Source: JBEINZ01 sp040377825 (GTDB lineage Bacteria > Pseudomonadota > Alphaproteobacteria > Rhizobiales > Ancalomicrobiaceae). From it: DNA of 5,708 bases. The stretch spans positions 1-5,708 of the forward strand of contig JBEINZ010000202.1 in the NCBI GenBank assembly GCA_040377825.1, read 5' to 3'. Positions 1 through 5,602 of this stretch are shown here, piece by piece. Both the position numbers and the translations under genes were made by a program. Each line of letters begins with the position of its first letter. Within the stretch, counting starts at the first letter, position 1. Below the pieces are notes generated by a model. The model did not search any database and was not told the DNA's origin. It saw only the letters and a program-made list of their open reading frames with translations.

Positions 1-96
1 CCGCATCGACGTCTCAATCGCCATGATCCACGTCGCCATGGGCGGCATCCTCATCCGCAGAAACGCACATCCGTGAGTTTCCAAACGGACTTTTGG
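1..96 (+). mobile_element. Right end of an IS5-family insertion sequence (partial)
   Basis: The window opens inside an insertion sequence. The last transposase codons run to the stop at 74-76. Immediately after, the sequence GAGTTTCCAAACGGACTT resembles the terminal inverted repeat I recall from IS5-family (IS427-type) elements of alphaproteobacteria. The exact outer boundary is uncertain and is placed near 96, because the left end and the target duplication lie outside the window. The element sits about 145 bases upstream of a methylase gene that has lost its 5' part, so it may have taken part in that deletion. The repeat assignment comes from memory of the family, not from an alignment. Confidence 0.6.
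2..76 (+). pseudogene. IS5-family transposase, C-terminal end only (continues left of window)
   Basis: Twenty-four codons in frame 2 encode a peptide beginning RIDVSIAMIHVAMGG and ending LIRRNAHP before a TGA stop. This matches the usual end of IS5-family transposases, where a helix of the form AMI..AMG is followed by a run of L/I and RR residues. The DDE catalytic residues would lie upstream, so whether the transposase is intact cannot be judged; it is entered here as a partial gene. Identification rests on a short tail and is therefore moderate. The protein would act on the ends of its own element, one of which follows directly. Confidence 0.6.
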
Positions 97-240
97 AGGG
101 TGGAGTTTTAGCTTCAATCCTTTGACACATTCACCTAGATATGTGAGCCGCAGCGAGAAACGTTGGCCTTCCAATCTCGGGGTCGATTGCTCGCGACGAC
201 AGCGAAAGTGAGCGCCCTACCAATTGGGACCATGGTATAG
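97..240. other. Non-coding junction between IS end and methylase remnant
   Basis: No frame on either strand gives a recognisable protein. All three forward frames carry stops: frame 3 at 123, 144 and 249, frame 2 at 209, and frame 1 at 136 and 238. A perfect TTGACA lies at 122-127, but no -10 box follows at usable spacing. CACAT (126-130) and ATGTG (141-145) form a weak dyad. The segment separates the IS end from the first codon of the surviving methylase frame and may be scrambled remains of the missing 5' part of that gene. Confidence 0.5.
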
Positions 241-1137
241 AGTGCCGCTAGTGGCCGCTTTTCGGAGCGGAGGCAACATCAAGGGCGACCGCAATGGGGC
301 GCTTGCTTATACAATAATCCCGCCTATGCAGATTATCTCAGGCCGGAGCTTCAGGCGGTCTGGGGAACGAATAACTATTCGTTATACGGCCTGCCAAGTG
401 GCACCGGAGCCGGCCCTTCCATCTGGTGTCATGGACTCCTGCCGGATCGGCACGCCTTCCGGGGTTCCTATGGCGGCTATGCCTTTCCGGTTCGCGACAA
501 TCGGCCGGGCCACGGCCCGTTCAATCTTGCCCCCGCGCTCCTTCAGGGCCTCTCGACCAGCTACGGCACGCCGGTCGGCGCAGAAGATGCGTTTGACGCG
601 ATCCTCGCGCTGCTTTCGGCAACCTCCTACTCTTTCCGCTTCGCCGAAGACCTTGAGGACGTGTTTCCGCATGTCCCGTTTCCAGCTTCGCGCGAGGTCT
701 TTACGGCAGCGGTGGAAGTCGGGCGTGAAATCCGCGCTGTCGAAACCTTCGCCCGCGTGCCCGGCCCGCAATTCATGACGCGCGCTTTGGCCCGCGTCGA
801 GACCGAGCCAACCGAGGTGCTCCATGCCAGCGATATGGCAGACGGCGAGTTCTTCCTCTGCGCCAACCGCTCCGGGCGGGTTTCCGGGATCACCGCCGAT
901 ATCTGGACATTTTCGGTCAGCGGATACCGCCTCTTGCCAAGGTGGCTTGCGGCTCGCAAAGGTCAACCCGTTGACCACGCGCTGATCGTCGCGACGCGGG
1001 ACGTCGCCGGGCGCATCGCCGAGTTGATTGATCTTTTTGGTCGGGCCGATAGAGTTCTCCAACAGGCTTTGGCGGCGACACTCACCCGCGATATGCTCGG
1101 TGTCGGCGCGAATCGGGTTGCGACAACAAATGACTGA
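241..1137 (+). pseudogene. Type ISP restriction-modification enzyme / DNA methyltransferase, C-terminal remnant
   Basis: Frame 1 stays open from the stop at 238-240 to the TGA at 1135-1137, giving 298 codons. It has no ATG, GTG or TTG before GTG 661, so it has lost its start. Landmarks match the C-terminal target-recognition region of type ISP (LlaBIII-like) methylases: LLPDRHAFRGSYGGY at remnant residues 66-80, a segment around LSATSY (126-131), VFPHVPFP (141-148) and IWTFSVSGYRLLPRWL (221-236). Full-length members carry nuclease, helicase and methyltransferase domains upstream and methylate and cut DNA at an asymmetric site; all of these are missing here. The remaining reading frame is clean, with no internal stop, so the 5' loss may be recent. 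The next small gene starts inside its last codons. Family assignment is from remembered motifs; a standalone domain translated from 661 is possible but unlikely. Confidence 0.75.
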
Positions 1138-1429
1138 GCAAACCGCAGATCTCTTTGGCTTTACAGCAAATCAAGGCGATTTGTTCGCCAATGAGCCCGC
1201 GCGCAACCCCGGCACCGTTTCCGTTGATCCCAATGGAGTTCGCGCGCGCTTGCATGAGATGCTGGCGGAGGCGCGCGCCGCCGAGATGGCTTCGCCGTGG
1301 AGTGACCGGACGACGCGCCTCTATCAACTGGTTTTTCCGCAAATGGCGAACTGGTTGCCCGTCGATGAAGCCGAACAACTCCGCCTCGAGTTCGACACCG
1401 AGCTGCGGCGACTGCGCATCGCGGCTTAG
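1130..1429 (+). CDS. Small accessory protein of unknown function (99 aa) with two DLF motifs
   Basis: The ATG at 1130 lies within the last codons of the methylase remnant; start and stop share the bases ATGACTGA. This suggests translational coupling, and no strong Shine-Dalgarno sequence is seen. An upstream in-frame start at 1028 would overlap the methylase by over 100 bases and is less likely. The product is acidic at the N-terminus with TADLF (5-9) and QGDLF (15-19). A helical, charged region (about 37-58) follows, then VFPQMANWLP (68-77) and a helical tail ending RRLRIAA. I recall similar short proteins next to methylase genes in rhizobial mobile elements, always without assigned function. 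There is no signal peptide or membrane segment, so it should be cytoplasmic. QGDLF resembles the bacterial beta-clamp binding pentapeptide QL(S/D)LF. Third-position G/C bias and the intact frame support a real gene. Confidence 0.7.
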   Translation: MTEQTADLFGFTANQGDLFANEPARNPGTVSVDPNGVRARLHEMLAEARAAEMASPWSDRTTRLYQLVFPQMANWLPVDEAEQLRLEFDTELRRLRIAA

Positions 1430-1611
1430 GTCGCCCACCTCCCACCTTTCGACAAACCCGATGATTGCCCCGACAGCCGCGCCCTCGCGGCCGAGGAAGC
1501 CGTGGTAGGCAGCACGATCCACAAAACCATCCAGCCGCCGAATTAGGAATGCCGGGACTGAACATCGAGACGATGACGGGGCGCGAGTCTTGAGGCCGGA
1601 CTGTCCCGCGC
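1430..1611. other. Inter-gene stretch, coding status unresolved
   Basis: Between the small accessory gene and the tRNA, two frames are open but neither is recognised. Forward frame 2 continues past the TAG at 1427-1429 for 38 codons to a TAG at 1544-1546. The minus strand, read from about 1600 down to 1434, gives a protein-like run including LDGFVDRAAYHGFLGRE. A 14-codon ORF at 1549-1593 is too short to support. No terminator with a T-run is seen for the tRNA, which is transcribed into this stretch. It may hold the tail of an inserted element. Confidence 0.4.
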
Positions 1612-1688
1612 TGGCCTCCCGGAAGGGATTCGAACCCCTGACCCCAGGTTTAGGAAACCTGTGCTCTATCCTGCTGAGCTACCGGGAG
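1612..1688 (-). tRNA. tRNA-Arg (anticodon CCT)
   Basis: On the minus strand the full cloverleaf folds. The 7-bp acceptor stem is CTCCCGG/CCGGGAG. The D arm GCTC/GAGC has a 9-base loop. The anticodon stem CAGGT/ACCTG has loop TTCCTAA with anticodon CCT at 1652-1654, followed by a 5-base variable loop. The T arm AGGGG/CCCTT (one G-T pair) has loop TTCGAAT. Discriminator G and an encoded CCA (1612-1614) complete it. The length is 77 bases including CCA. It reads AGG codons. Its 3' end faces the accessory DNA at lower coordinates, as expected for a tRNA used as an integration site. No good promoter was identified upstream. Confidence 0.97.
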
Positions 1689-1846
1689 GCGTGATGCTCG
1701 GTGTTTTAGAGCCCGTCATCTTGCGATTGCGGGTGGCCGGCGTCCTGGATGGGGCGACGGGTGATGACGTTATGCGGCGTTTCGAGGGTTGGGATCAAGC
1801 CCATCGATGAACGGTCGGTTTGATGGCCGGACGTGCCTCGCGTTAA

Positions 1847-1876
1847 GCGGTCACGATTGGGGCGGCCATGATTGGG
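1847..1876. repeat. Tandem 15-base repeat, two copies
   Basis: GCGGTCACGATTGGG (1847-1861) is followed at once by GCGGCCATGATTGGG (1862-1876), 13 of 15 bases identical. A partial third unit, CCGG, follows. The repeat lies 95-124 bases upstream of the thermonuclease-like gene. It could be a duplicated protein-binding site or simple slippage; nothing in the sequence decides between these. Confidence 0.6.
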
Positions 1877-1884
1877 CCGGAGGG

Positions 1885-1920
1885 GGCTGAAAAGGACGGC
1901 GAATTTGCCGTGTTTCAGTC
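1885..1920 (+). promoter_or_regulatory. Long hairpin in the leader of the SNase-like/M48 operon
   Basis: Outer arms GGCTGAAA (1885-1892) and TTTCAGTC (1913-1920) pair over 8 positions, including one G-T. After a 3/1 internal loop, ACGGC (1896-1900) pairs with GCCGT (1907-1911) around the six-base loop GAATTT. The structure ends 50 bases before the chosen ATG at 1971. No T-run follows on the plus strand, so a plus-strand intrinsic terminator is unlikely. A leader RNA element, a DNA operator or a fortuitous palindrome are all possible. Confidence 0.45.
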
Positions 1921-1970
1921 ATAGTGCTGCCCCAACGGCCGGGAAAATTTCATGAAGGGGGTGGGGGTTG

Positions 1971-3071
1971 ATGCGGAACTGGTTTGTTCGTTCGTCGGCG
2001 CAATCTTGGCGAGCAGACTTTGGGCGCCGCCGGTGCGCGCGCCTCAAAAGCCCCAGCTCGCCGCGCGGAGGGATCGAGGGATGGTCTCGCGCCGGCATTC
2101 TTGCCCTTCAGGCCGTGCTCGCCGTGGGTTCGGTAGAATTCGCGATCTCGCCCGCGCGGGCAGCCGAGCCGGAGCCGTGCGCTGTGCCGGGCATCGGGGC
2201 GCCCGCCTTTGTGCGCGTTGCCGGTGTTCCCGCCGCCGATGTCATAGAGCTCACCGATGGCCGGTCCTTGCATTTGCGGGGGATCGCCGCGCCGCGCGAT
2301 CTCGGCCGGCGAGCGCCGCAGGCGGGAGAATTCGCCGCGAAGCCCGCCGATCAGGGCGCGGCCGACGACGTGGCCAGCGGTGAGGCCGACGCCTCGCCCG
2401 ATCTTGCGCCCGATGCACCCGCCGATATCGCGGCCGGGCTCGCCCGCCCCGCGCCGGCCGCCCCAGCCTCGGCCGACGATCCCTCCGCCGCGTGGCTCGA
2501 GGCCGCTCGCGCGGCGCTATCCCGCCTCGTTCTCGGCCGCGAGATCGTCTTTCGGCCGCTGACAGCCACGCCGGATCGATTTGGCCGTATTCCCGCCGCC
2601 GCGGCCGAGGACGCGCAGGGTCGCTCGCTCCACCTAGCCCTTGTCGGCGCGGGGCTCGCGCGGGTTATCCCAGTGGCGACGTTGGCGGAGGCCGCCTGCA
2701 TCCGCGCGCTGCTCGCCCGCGAGGCCGAGGCGCGCGCCGCCGGGCGCGGATTGTGGTCCGACCCGGCGTTCGCGGTGCGGCAGGCGGCCGATCCGGATCT
2801 CTCGGCGCATGCCGGCTCCTACCAGATCGTCGAAGGCCTTGTTCGATCGGTCGGTTATGCCGCGGCGCGGCATTATCTGAACTTCGGCACGAACTTCCGC
2901 AGTGACTTCACCGTCGTCATCGGGGATAAGGAGAGGGATCGCTTTGCAGCGGCCGGGTTCGATCCTGCGCGTCTTTCCGGGCGCGGAGTTCGGGTGCGCG
3001 GCATGCTCTTGGCGCGGGACGGCGGCCTCATGACGCTGACGGTGCCCGAGGAGATCGAATGGACCCGTTGA
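1971..3071 (+). CDS. Exported thermonuclease-like (SNase-fold) protein, probably catalytically impaired
   Basis: ATG 1971 (366 aa) follows AAGGGGG at 1955-1961; TTG 1968 is one codon earlier. A 40-residue N-region precedes a hydrophobic stretch (41-60) with a likely signal peptidase site after PARA (61-64). The SNase-like domain follows: the first strands and turn at 88-110, an Ala/Pro/Asp-rich low-complexity insert at about 113-175, then PDRFGR (201-206) and the ALVGAGLARV strand/helix (223-232). A C-terminal OB-like region (about 283-360) has YLNFG at 302-306. Aligned by eye to staphylococcal nuclease, Asp21 (D90) and Arg87 (R206) remain, but Arg35, Asp40 and Glu43 appear as H101, A106 and R109. 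Nuclease activity is therefore doubtful; a binding or structural role is inferred. The gene overlaps the M48 protease gene by 13 bases, so they are probably one operon. The long N-region makes the exact start uncertain. Confidence 0.85.
   Translation: MRNWFVRSSAQSWRADFGRRRCARLKSPSSPRGGIEGWSRAGILALQAVLAVGSVEFAISPARAAEPEPCAVPGIGAPAFVRVAGVPAADVIELTDGRSLHLRGIAAPRDLGRRAPQAGEFAAKPADQGAADDVASGEADASPDLAPDAPADIAAGLARPAPAAPASADDPSAAWLEAARAALSRLVLGREIVFRPLTATPDRFGRIPAAAAEDAQGRSLHLALVGAGLARVIPVATLAEAACIRALLAREAEARAAGRGLWSDPAFAVRQAADPDLSAHAGSYQIVEGLVRSVGYAAARHYLNFGTNFRSDFTVVIGDKERDRFAAAGFDPARLSGRGVRVRGMLLARDGGLMTLTVPEEIEWTR
3048..3053 (+). promoter_or_regulatory. Ribosome binding site of the M48 protease, inside the upstream gene
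   Basis: GAGGAG lies five bases before ATG 3059 and within the last codons of the SNase-like gene. It supports 3059 as the start rather than a later one such as the ATG at 3094, and supports coupled translation of the two genes. Confidence 0.75.
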
Positions 3072-4552
3072 CGCCGATCGCGCGTTGGGCGCGCATGCCT
3101 TTGGCCATACCGGCCTTGCTGGTGGTGCTCGCGCTCAATTTGTCCGGCTGCACGCTGTTTGGCTCGGGCGGGGAACTCGGCGCCGGCGCCAGTGCCGCGC
3201 CGACCTCCACCTCGGTCGGCCTCGATCCGCCAGCGGAAGACCCCGAACATGCCAAGATCGTCGCGACTTATGGCGGCGTCTATGACGATCCGAACGCGGC
3301 GCGCGTCGTCGCCCGCGCCGTCGGCCGGCTGGTCGCGGCGTCCGATGATCCCTCGCAATCCTATCGCATCACCATTCTCAATTCCCCCGTGGTCAACGCC
3401 TTCGCGCTGCCGAGCGGAAACCTCTATGTCACGCGCGGGCTGATCGTGCTGGCGAGCGACACGTCCGAGGTCGCCGCCGTGATCGCCCATGAGATGGCCC
3501 ATGTGACGGCACGCCATGCCGTTGCCCGCCAGCGCCGGGCGGAAGCCGCGCAGGTGGTCAACAAGGTCGTGACCAATGTGCTGCAGGATGCCGATGCCCA
3601 GCGGCTGGCCATGTCCTCCACGCAGCTCTCGCTTGCCCGTTTCAGCCAGGTTCAGGAACTGGAGGCCGACGCGATCGGCGTGCGCACCCTTGCCCGCGCC
3701 GGCTTCGATCCCTTCGCCGCCTCGCGCTTCCTGTCGTCCATGGCGCGCTATGCGGATTACCGCGCGCTGCGGTCGGTGCAAGCGGGCCAGCAATCGAAGC
3801 CGGATTTCCTGTCGTCCCACCCTTCAACGCCCGAACGCATCGCCTTCGCCGTGCGCTCCGCGCGCGAGATCGGCGCGCCCGGCATCGGCGAGCAGGAGAA
3901 GGAACAGTTCCAGCTCGGGCTCGAGGGCATGGTTTTCGGCGATGATCCGTCCGAGGGCTTCGTGCGCGGGCGCTCCTTCCTGCATAAGGGGCTCGGCATC
4001 CAGTTCACCGTGCCGCCCGGCTTCGTGCTGGAAAACACCTCCAAGGCGGTGATGGCGACGGATTCGAGCGGCGCCGCGCTGCGCTTCGACGGCGTCGCCG
4101 TGCCCGGAGACACCGGGCTCAGGGCCTATATCGCCTCGGGCTGGATCAACGGGCTCGATGCGGACTCGGTCAGCGAATTTCCGCTCGGCGAGTTCCAGGC
4201 AGCGACCGCCACGGCCGTCGCCGATGGCTGGACCTTCCGCGTCGGCGTGGTGCGGAAGGACAAGACGACCTACCGCTTCATCCTCGCCGCCCAAGACCCG
4301 AGCGCCACGAGCGACAAGGCCTTCCGCGAAACCCTGGAAAGCTTCAAGCGCCTAACCCCCGCCGAATCCGCCCGCCTCAGGTCGCTGCGCATCAAGATCC
4401 ACCGCGTCAAACAAGGCGAAACCCTCGAACGCCTCGCCGAACAAATGTCCGGCATCGAACGCAAGGTCGAACTCTTCCGCGCGCTGAACGGCCTCGACGA
4501 GGAGGACGAGCCGGAGGTCGGGAAGTTGGTGAAGCTGGTGGGGGAGGGGTGA
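3059..4552 (+). CDS. M48-family zinc metalloprotease, lipoprotein with C-terminal LysM-like domain
   Basis: The 497-residue protein starts with a lipoprotein signal: a hydrophobic run at 15-28 and lipobox LSGC with lipidated Cys31. The M48 peptidase region (about 65-265) has the zinc motif HEMAH (144-148; His144, catalytic Glu145, His148). The third-ligand motif ELEAD (200-204) follows, and then SSHPSTPERI (252-261), typical of the family. A middle beta-rich domain (about 285-435) is of unassigned function. The tail (446-494), with HRVKQGETLERLAEQM, resembles a LysM peptidoglycan-binding module, as in several alphaproteobacterial members. Related proteins (BepA, LoiP/YcaL, Oma1) degrade or sort misfolded outer-membrane proteins; the substrate here is unknown. 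Cellular location is inferred to be the periplasmic face of a membrane. It is translated from within the end of the SNase-like gene. All catalytic residues are present, so activity is expected. Confidence 0.95.
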   Translation: MDPLTPIARWARMPLAIPALLVVLALNLSGCTLFGSGGELGAGASAAPTSTSVGLDPPAEDPEHAKIVATYGGVYDDPNAARVVARAVGRLVAASDDPSQSYRITILNSPVVNAFALPSGNLYVTRGLIVLASDTSEVAAVIAHEMAHVTARHAVARQRRAEAAQVVNKVVTNVLQDADAQRLAMSSTQLSLARFSQVQELEADAIGVRTLARAGFDPFAASRFLSSMARYADYRALRSVQAGQQSKPDFLSSHPSTPERIAFAVRSAREIGAPGIGEQEKEQFQLGLEGMVFGDDPSEGFVRGRSFLHKGLGIQFTVPPGFVLENTSKAVMATDSSGAALRFDGVAVPGDTGLRAYIASGWINGLDADSVSEFPLGEFQAATATAVADGWTFRVGVVRKDKTTYRFILAAQDPSATSDKAFRETLESFKRLTPAESARLRSLRIKIHRVKQGETLERLAEQMSGIERKVELFRALNGLDEEDEPEVGKLVKLVGEG

Positions 4553-4558
4553 GGGGGG
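4537..4558 (+). other. G-run cluster spanning the protease stop codon
   Basis: G-runs of 2, 5, 4 and 6 lie at 4537-4538, 4540-4544, 4546-4549 and 4553-4558, with the TGA stop between the last two. With only three long runs, a regular three-layer G-quadruplex is not assured; a two-layer or bulged form is possible. The space to the convergent LysR stop is just 35 bases and holds no clear terminator. Confidence 0.3.
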
Positions 4559-4587
4559 CGCAATCGAAGAAGCGCTCGGATTGTGAC

Positions 4588-5487
4588 TTATACATTCGTC
4601 GTCACGGCCGATGTACTGTCTTTCAAGAAATCGACGAACGCGCGAATACGCGGGATAGCGTGGCGGCCGGGAAGCATGAGGGCTGAGATGGGCTTCGGGT
4701 CCGCGTCGTGCCGGTCGCGGAACAATTCGACGAGGCGCCCGCTCGCAAGAGCATTCTCGCCGAGAAAGTCGCCCACCCTGATGATGCCGACACCTTCGAT
4801 GGCCATTTGAAGAAGCGTGTCTGCGCTGTCCGCCGTGACCCTACCTTTTACGGCCGTCCTGACAACGGTTTTATTCTCAATCATCGGCCAAAAGGCCTGT
4901 TCAGCAAAACCCTTCAACAGCAGGCAATCGTGGTGCGCGAGGTCCTTAAGTGTCGTCGGCGTGCCGCGTCGCTTGAGATAATCGGGACTTGCGGCGATGA
5001 CACGCTGAACCGTACCGAGGCGGGCGGCGATCAAGTCGCTGTCCTCGAGCCGGCCGACGCGGATCGTCACGTCGATCTGATTTTCCAACGGATCGATACG
5101 GTAATCGGAGACCGACACATCGACCGTTACGTTCGGATACTGGCTGAGAAAAGTCGGCAGTAGCGGCGCAAGCCGGTGTCGGGCAAACGCGGTTCCGCAG
5201 TTCACGCGCAGATGGCCTCGTACCTCGCCTTGCGCTTGGGAAAGATCGGCTTCGGCCGCCTCGGCTAGAGCGAGCATCTGACGCGCATAGTTAAGAAATA
5301 CGGTTCCCTCCGACGTAAAGGCAAGTCGGCGGGTCGACCGGTGCACAAGCTTGACACCCATCTGCTCTTCCAGGCGCGACATAATCCGGGATACGCCCGA
5401 CGGCGTCAGTCCCGCCTCGTCGGCGACGGCGGCCAGGGTACCAAGGTCCGCAAGCCGCAAAAGCAAAAAGACCGATTGTTGGAGCAT
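4588..5487 (-). CDS. LysR-family transcriptional regulator
   Basis: The 299-residue product has the usual LysR length. The winged helix-turn-helix occupies about residues 5-62, with AAVADEAGLTPSGVSRIMSR (19-38) as the helix-turn-helix and RSTRRLAFTSEG (50-61) as the wing. A linker helix (63-90) leads to a periplasmic-binding-like effector domain (about 91-295). That domain includes DVTIRVGRLEDSDLIAARLG (139-158), typical of the large CrgA/DmlR-like subgroup. The inducer cannot be predicted. ATG 5487 is preceded by GGTGAG and gives the full DNA-binding domain. A good minus-strand promoter lies upstream at 5563-5592. The gene is divergent from the gene starting at 5666, the usual arrangement for a LysR regulator and its target. 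Base composition looks less GC-rich than in the neighbouring protease gene, which may indicate separate ancestry. Confidence 0.96.
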   Translation of the reverse strand: MLQQSVFLLLRLADLGTLAAVADEAGLTPSGVSRIMSRLEEQMGVKLVHRSTRRLAFTSEGTVFLNYARQMLALAEAAEADLSQAQGEVRGHLRVNCGTAFARHRLAPLLPTFLSQYPNVTVDVSVSDYRIDPLENQIDVTIRVGRLEDSDLIAARLGTVQRVIAASPDYLKRRGTPTTLKDLAHHDCLLLKGFAEQAFWPMIENKTVVRTAVKGRVTADSADTLLQMAIEGVGIIRVGDFLGENALASGRLVELFRDRHDADPKPISALMLPGRHAIPRIRAFVDFLKDSTSAVTTNV

Positions 5488-5505
5488 AACTCACCGCCCC
5501 ATTCA

Positions 5506-5518
5506 TGACGAAGCGTCA
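5506..5518. promoter_or_regulatory. Short dyad in the leader of the LysR gene
   Basis: TGACG (5506-5510), AAG, CGTCA (5514-5518) form a perfect 5-base dyad, 19 bases upstream of the LysR ATG and downstream of its promoter. It partly overlaps the first copy of the 14-base direct repeat. It could be an operator for autoregulation; function is inferred. Confidence 0.35.
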
Positions 5519-5522
5519 CTGC
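5509..5522 (+). repeat. Direct repeat copy 1 in the LysR divergent control region
   Basis: CGAAGCGTCACTGC matches CGAAGCGTTACTGC at 5603-5616 in 13 of 14 bases. The two copies are 94 bases apart start to start, close to nine helical turns, and flank the LysR promoter. Paired LysR binding sites are a plausible but unproven explanation. Confidence 0.6.
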
Positions 5523-5562
5523 AGAGTTGCCGTTGGAAGTACTATCAGGCTTTTCATTCCAT

Positions 5563-5592
5563 ACTATACTCGCAACAGCAGTAGACAGTCAA
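5563..5592 (-). promoter_or_regulatory. Sigma-70-type promoter of the LysR gene
   Basis: On the minus strand TTGACT (5587-5592) and TATAGT (5563-5568) each match the consensus at five of six positions and are separated by 18 bases. Transcription should start near 5556, giving a leader of about 70 bases before the ATG at 5487. This is the best-matching promoter in the window. Confidence 0.65.
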
Positions 5593-5602
5593 ACTGGCGC
5601 CT

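Noticed and set aside
122..127. Perfect TTGACA as a promoter -35 box
   Set aside because: No -10-like hexamer follows at 16-18 bases; the nearest candidates are far too close.
224..778. Open frame from ATG 224 on the plus strand
   Set aside because: It is out of frame with the methylase remnant it overlaps. Its Arg/Ser-rich product looks like a shadow, whereas frame 1 carries recognisable family motifs.
382..1062. Long minus-strand open frame opposite the methylase remnant
   Set aside because: It is antisense to a frame with clear family motifs; high GC content commonly opens such frames, and the product resembles nothing known to me.
1..1611. CRISPR array or complete defence system
   Set aside because: No spaced repeats of CRISPR type are present, and the only defence-related gene is a truncated methylase without its nuclease, helicase or catalytic methyltransferase parts.
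1612..1655. Duplicated tRNA 3' end as an att site inside the window
   Set aside because: I scanned the rest of the window for the T-arm and acceptor sequence and found no second copy; it would have to lie outside.
1820..1848. TTGATG with TTAAGC 17 bases on as a promoter for the SNase-like operon
   Set aside because: The -10 matches the consensus at only two of six positions, so it is not better than chance in this region.
1952..2383. ATG 1952 frame upstream of and overlapping the SNase-like gene
   Set aside because: The product is Arg/Ala-rich without domain features, and the overlapping frame from 1971 has a signal peptide and an SNase fold.
2873..3820. 315-codon minus-strand open frame
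   Set aside because: It lies antisense to the SNase-like C-terminus and the M48 catalytic region, both well supported; its His/Arg-rich composition is typical of a shadow frame.
4561..4583. Stem CAATCGA/TCGGATTG between the convergent stops as a terminator
   Set aside because: The stem is short with a bulge, the loop is wide, and no T-run follows on either strand.
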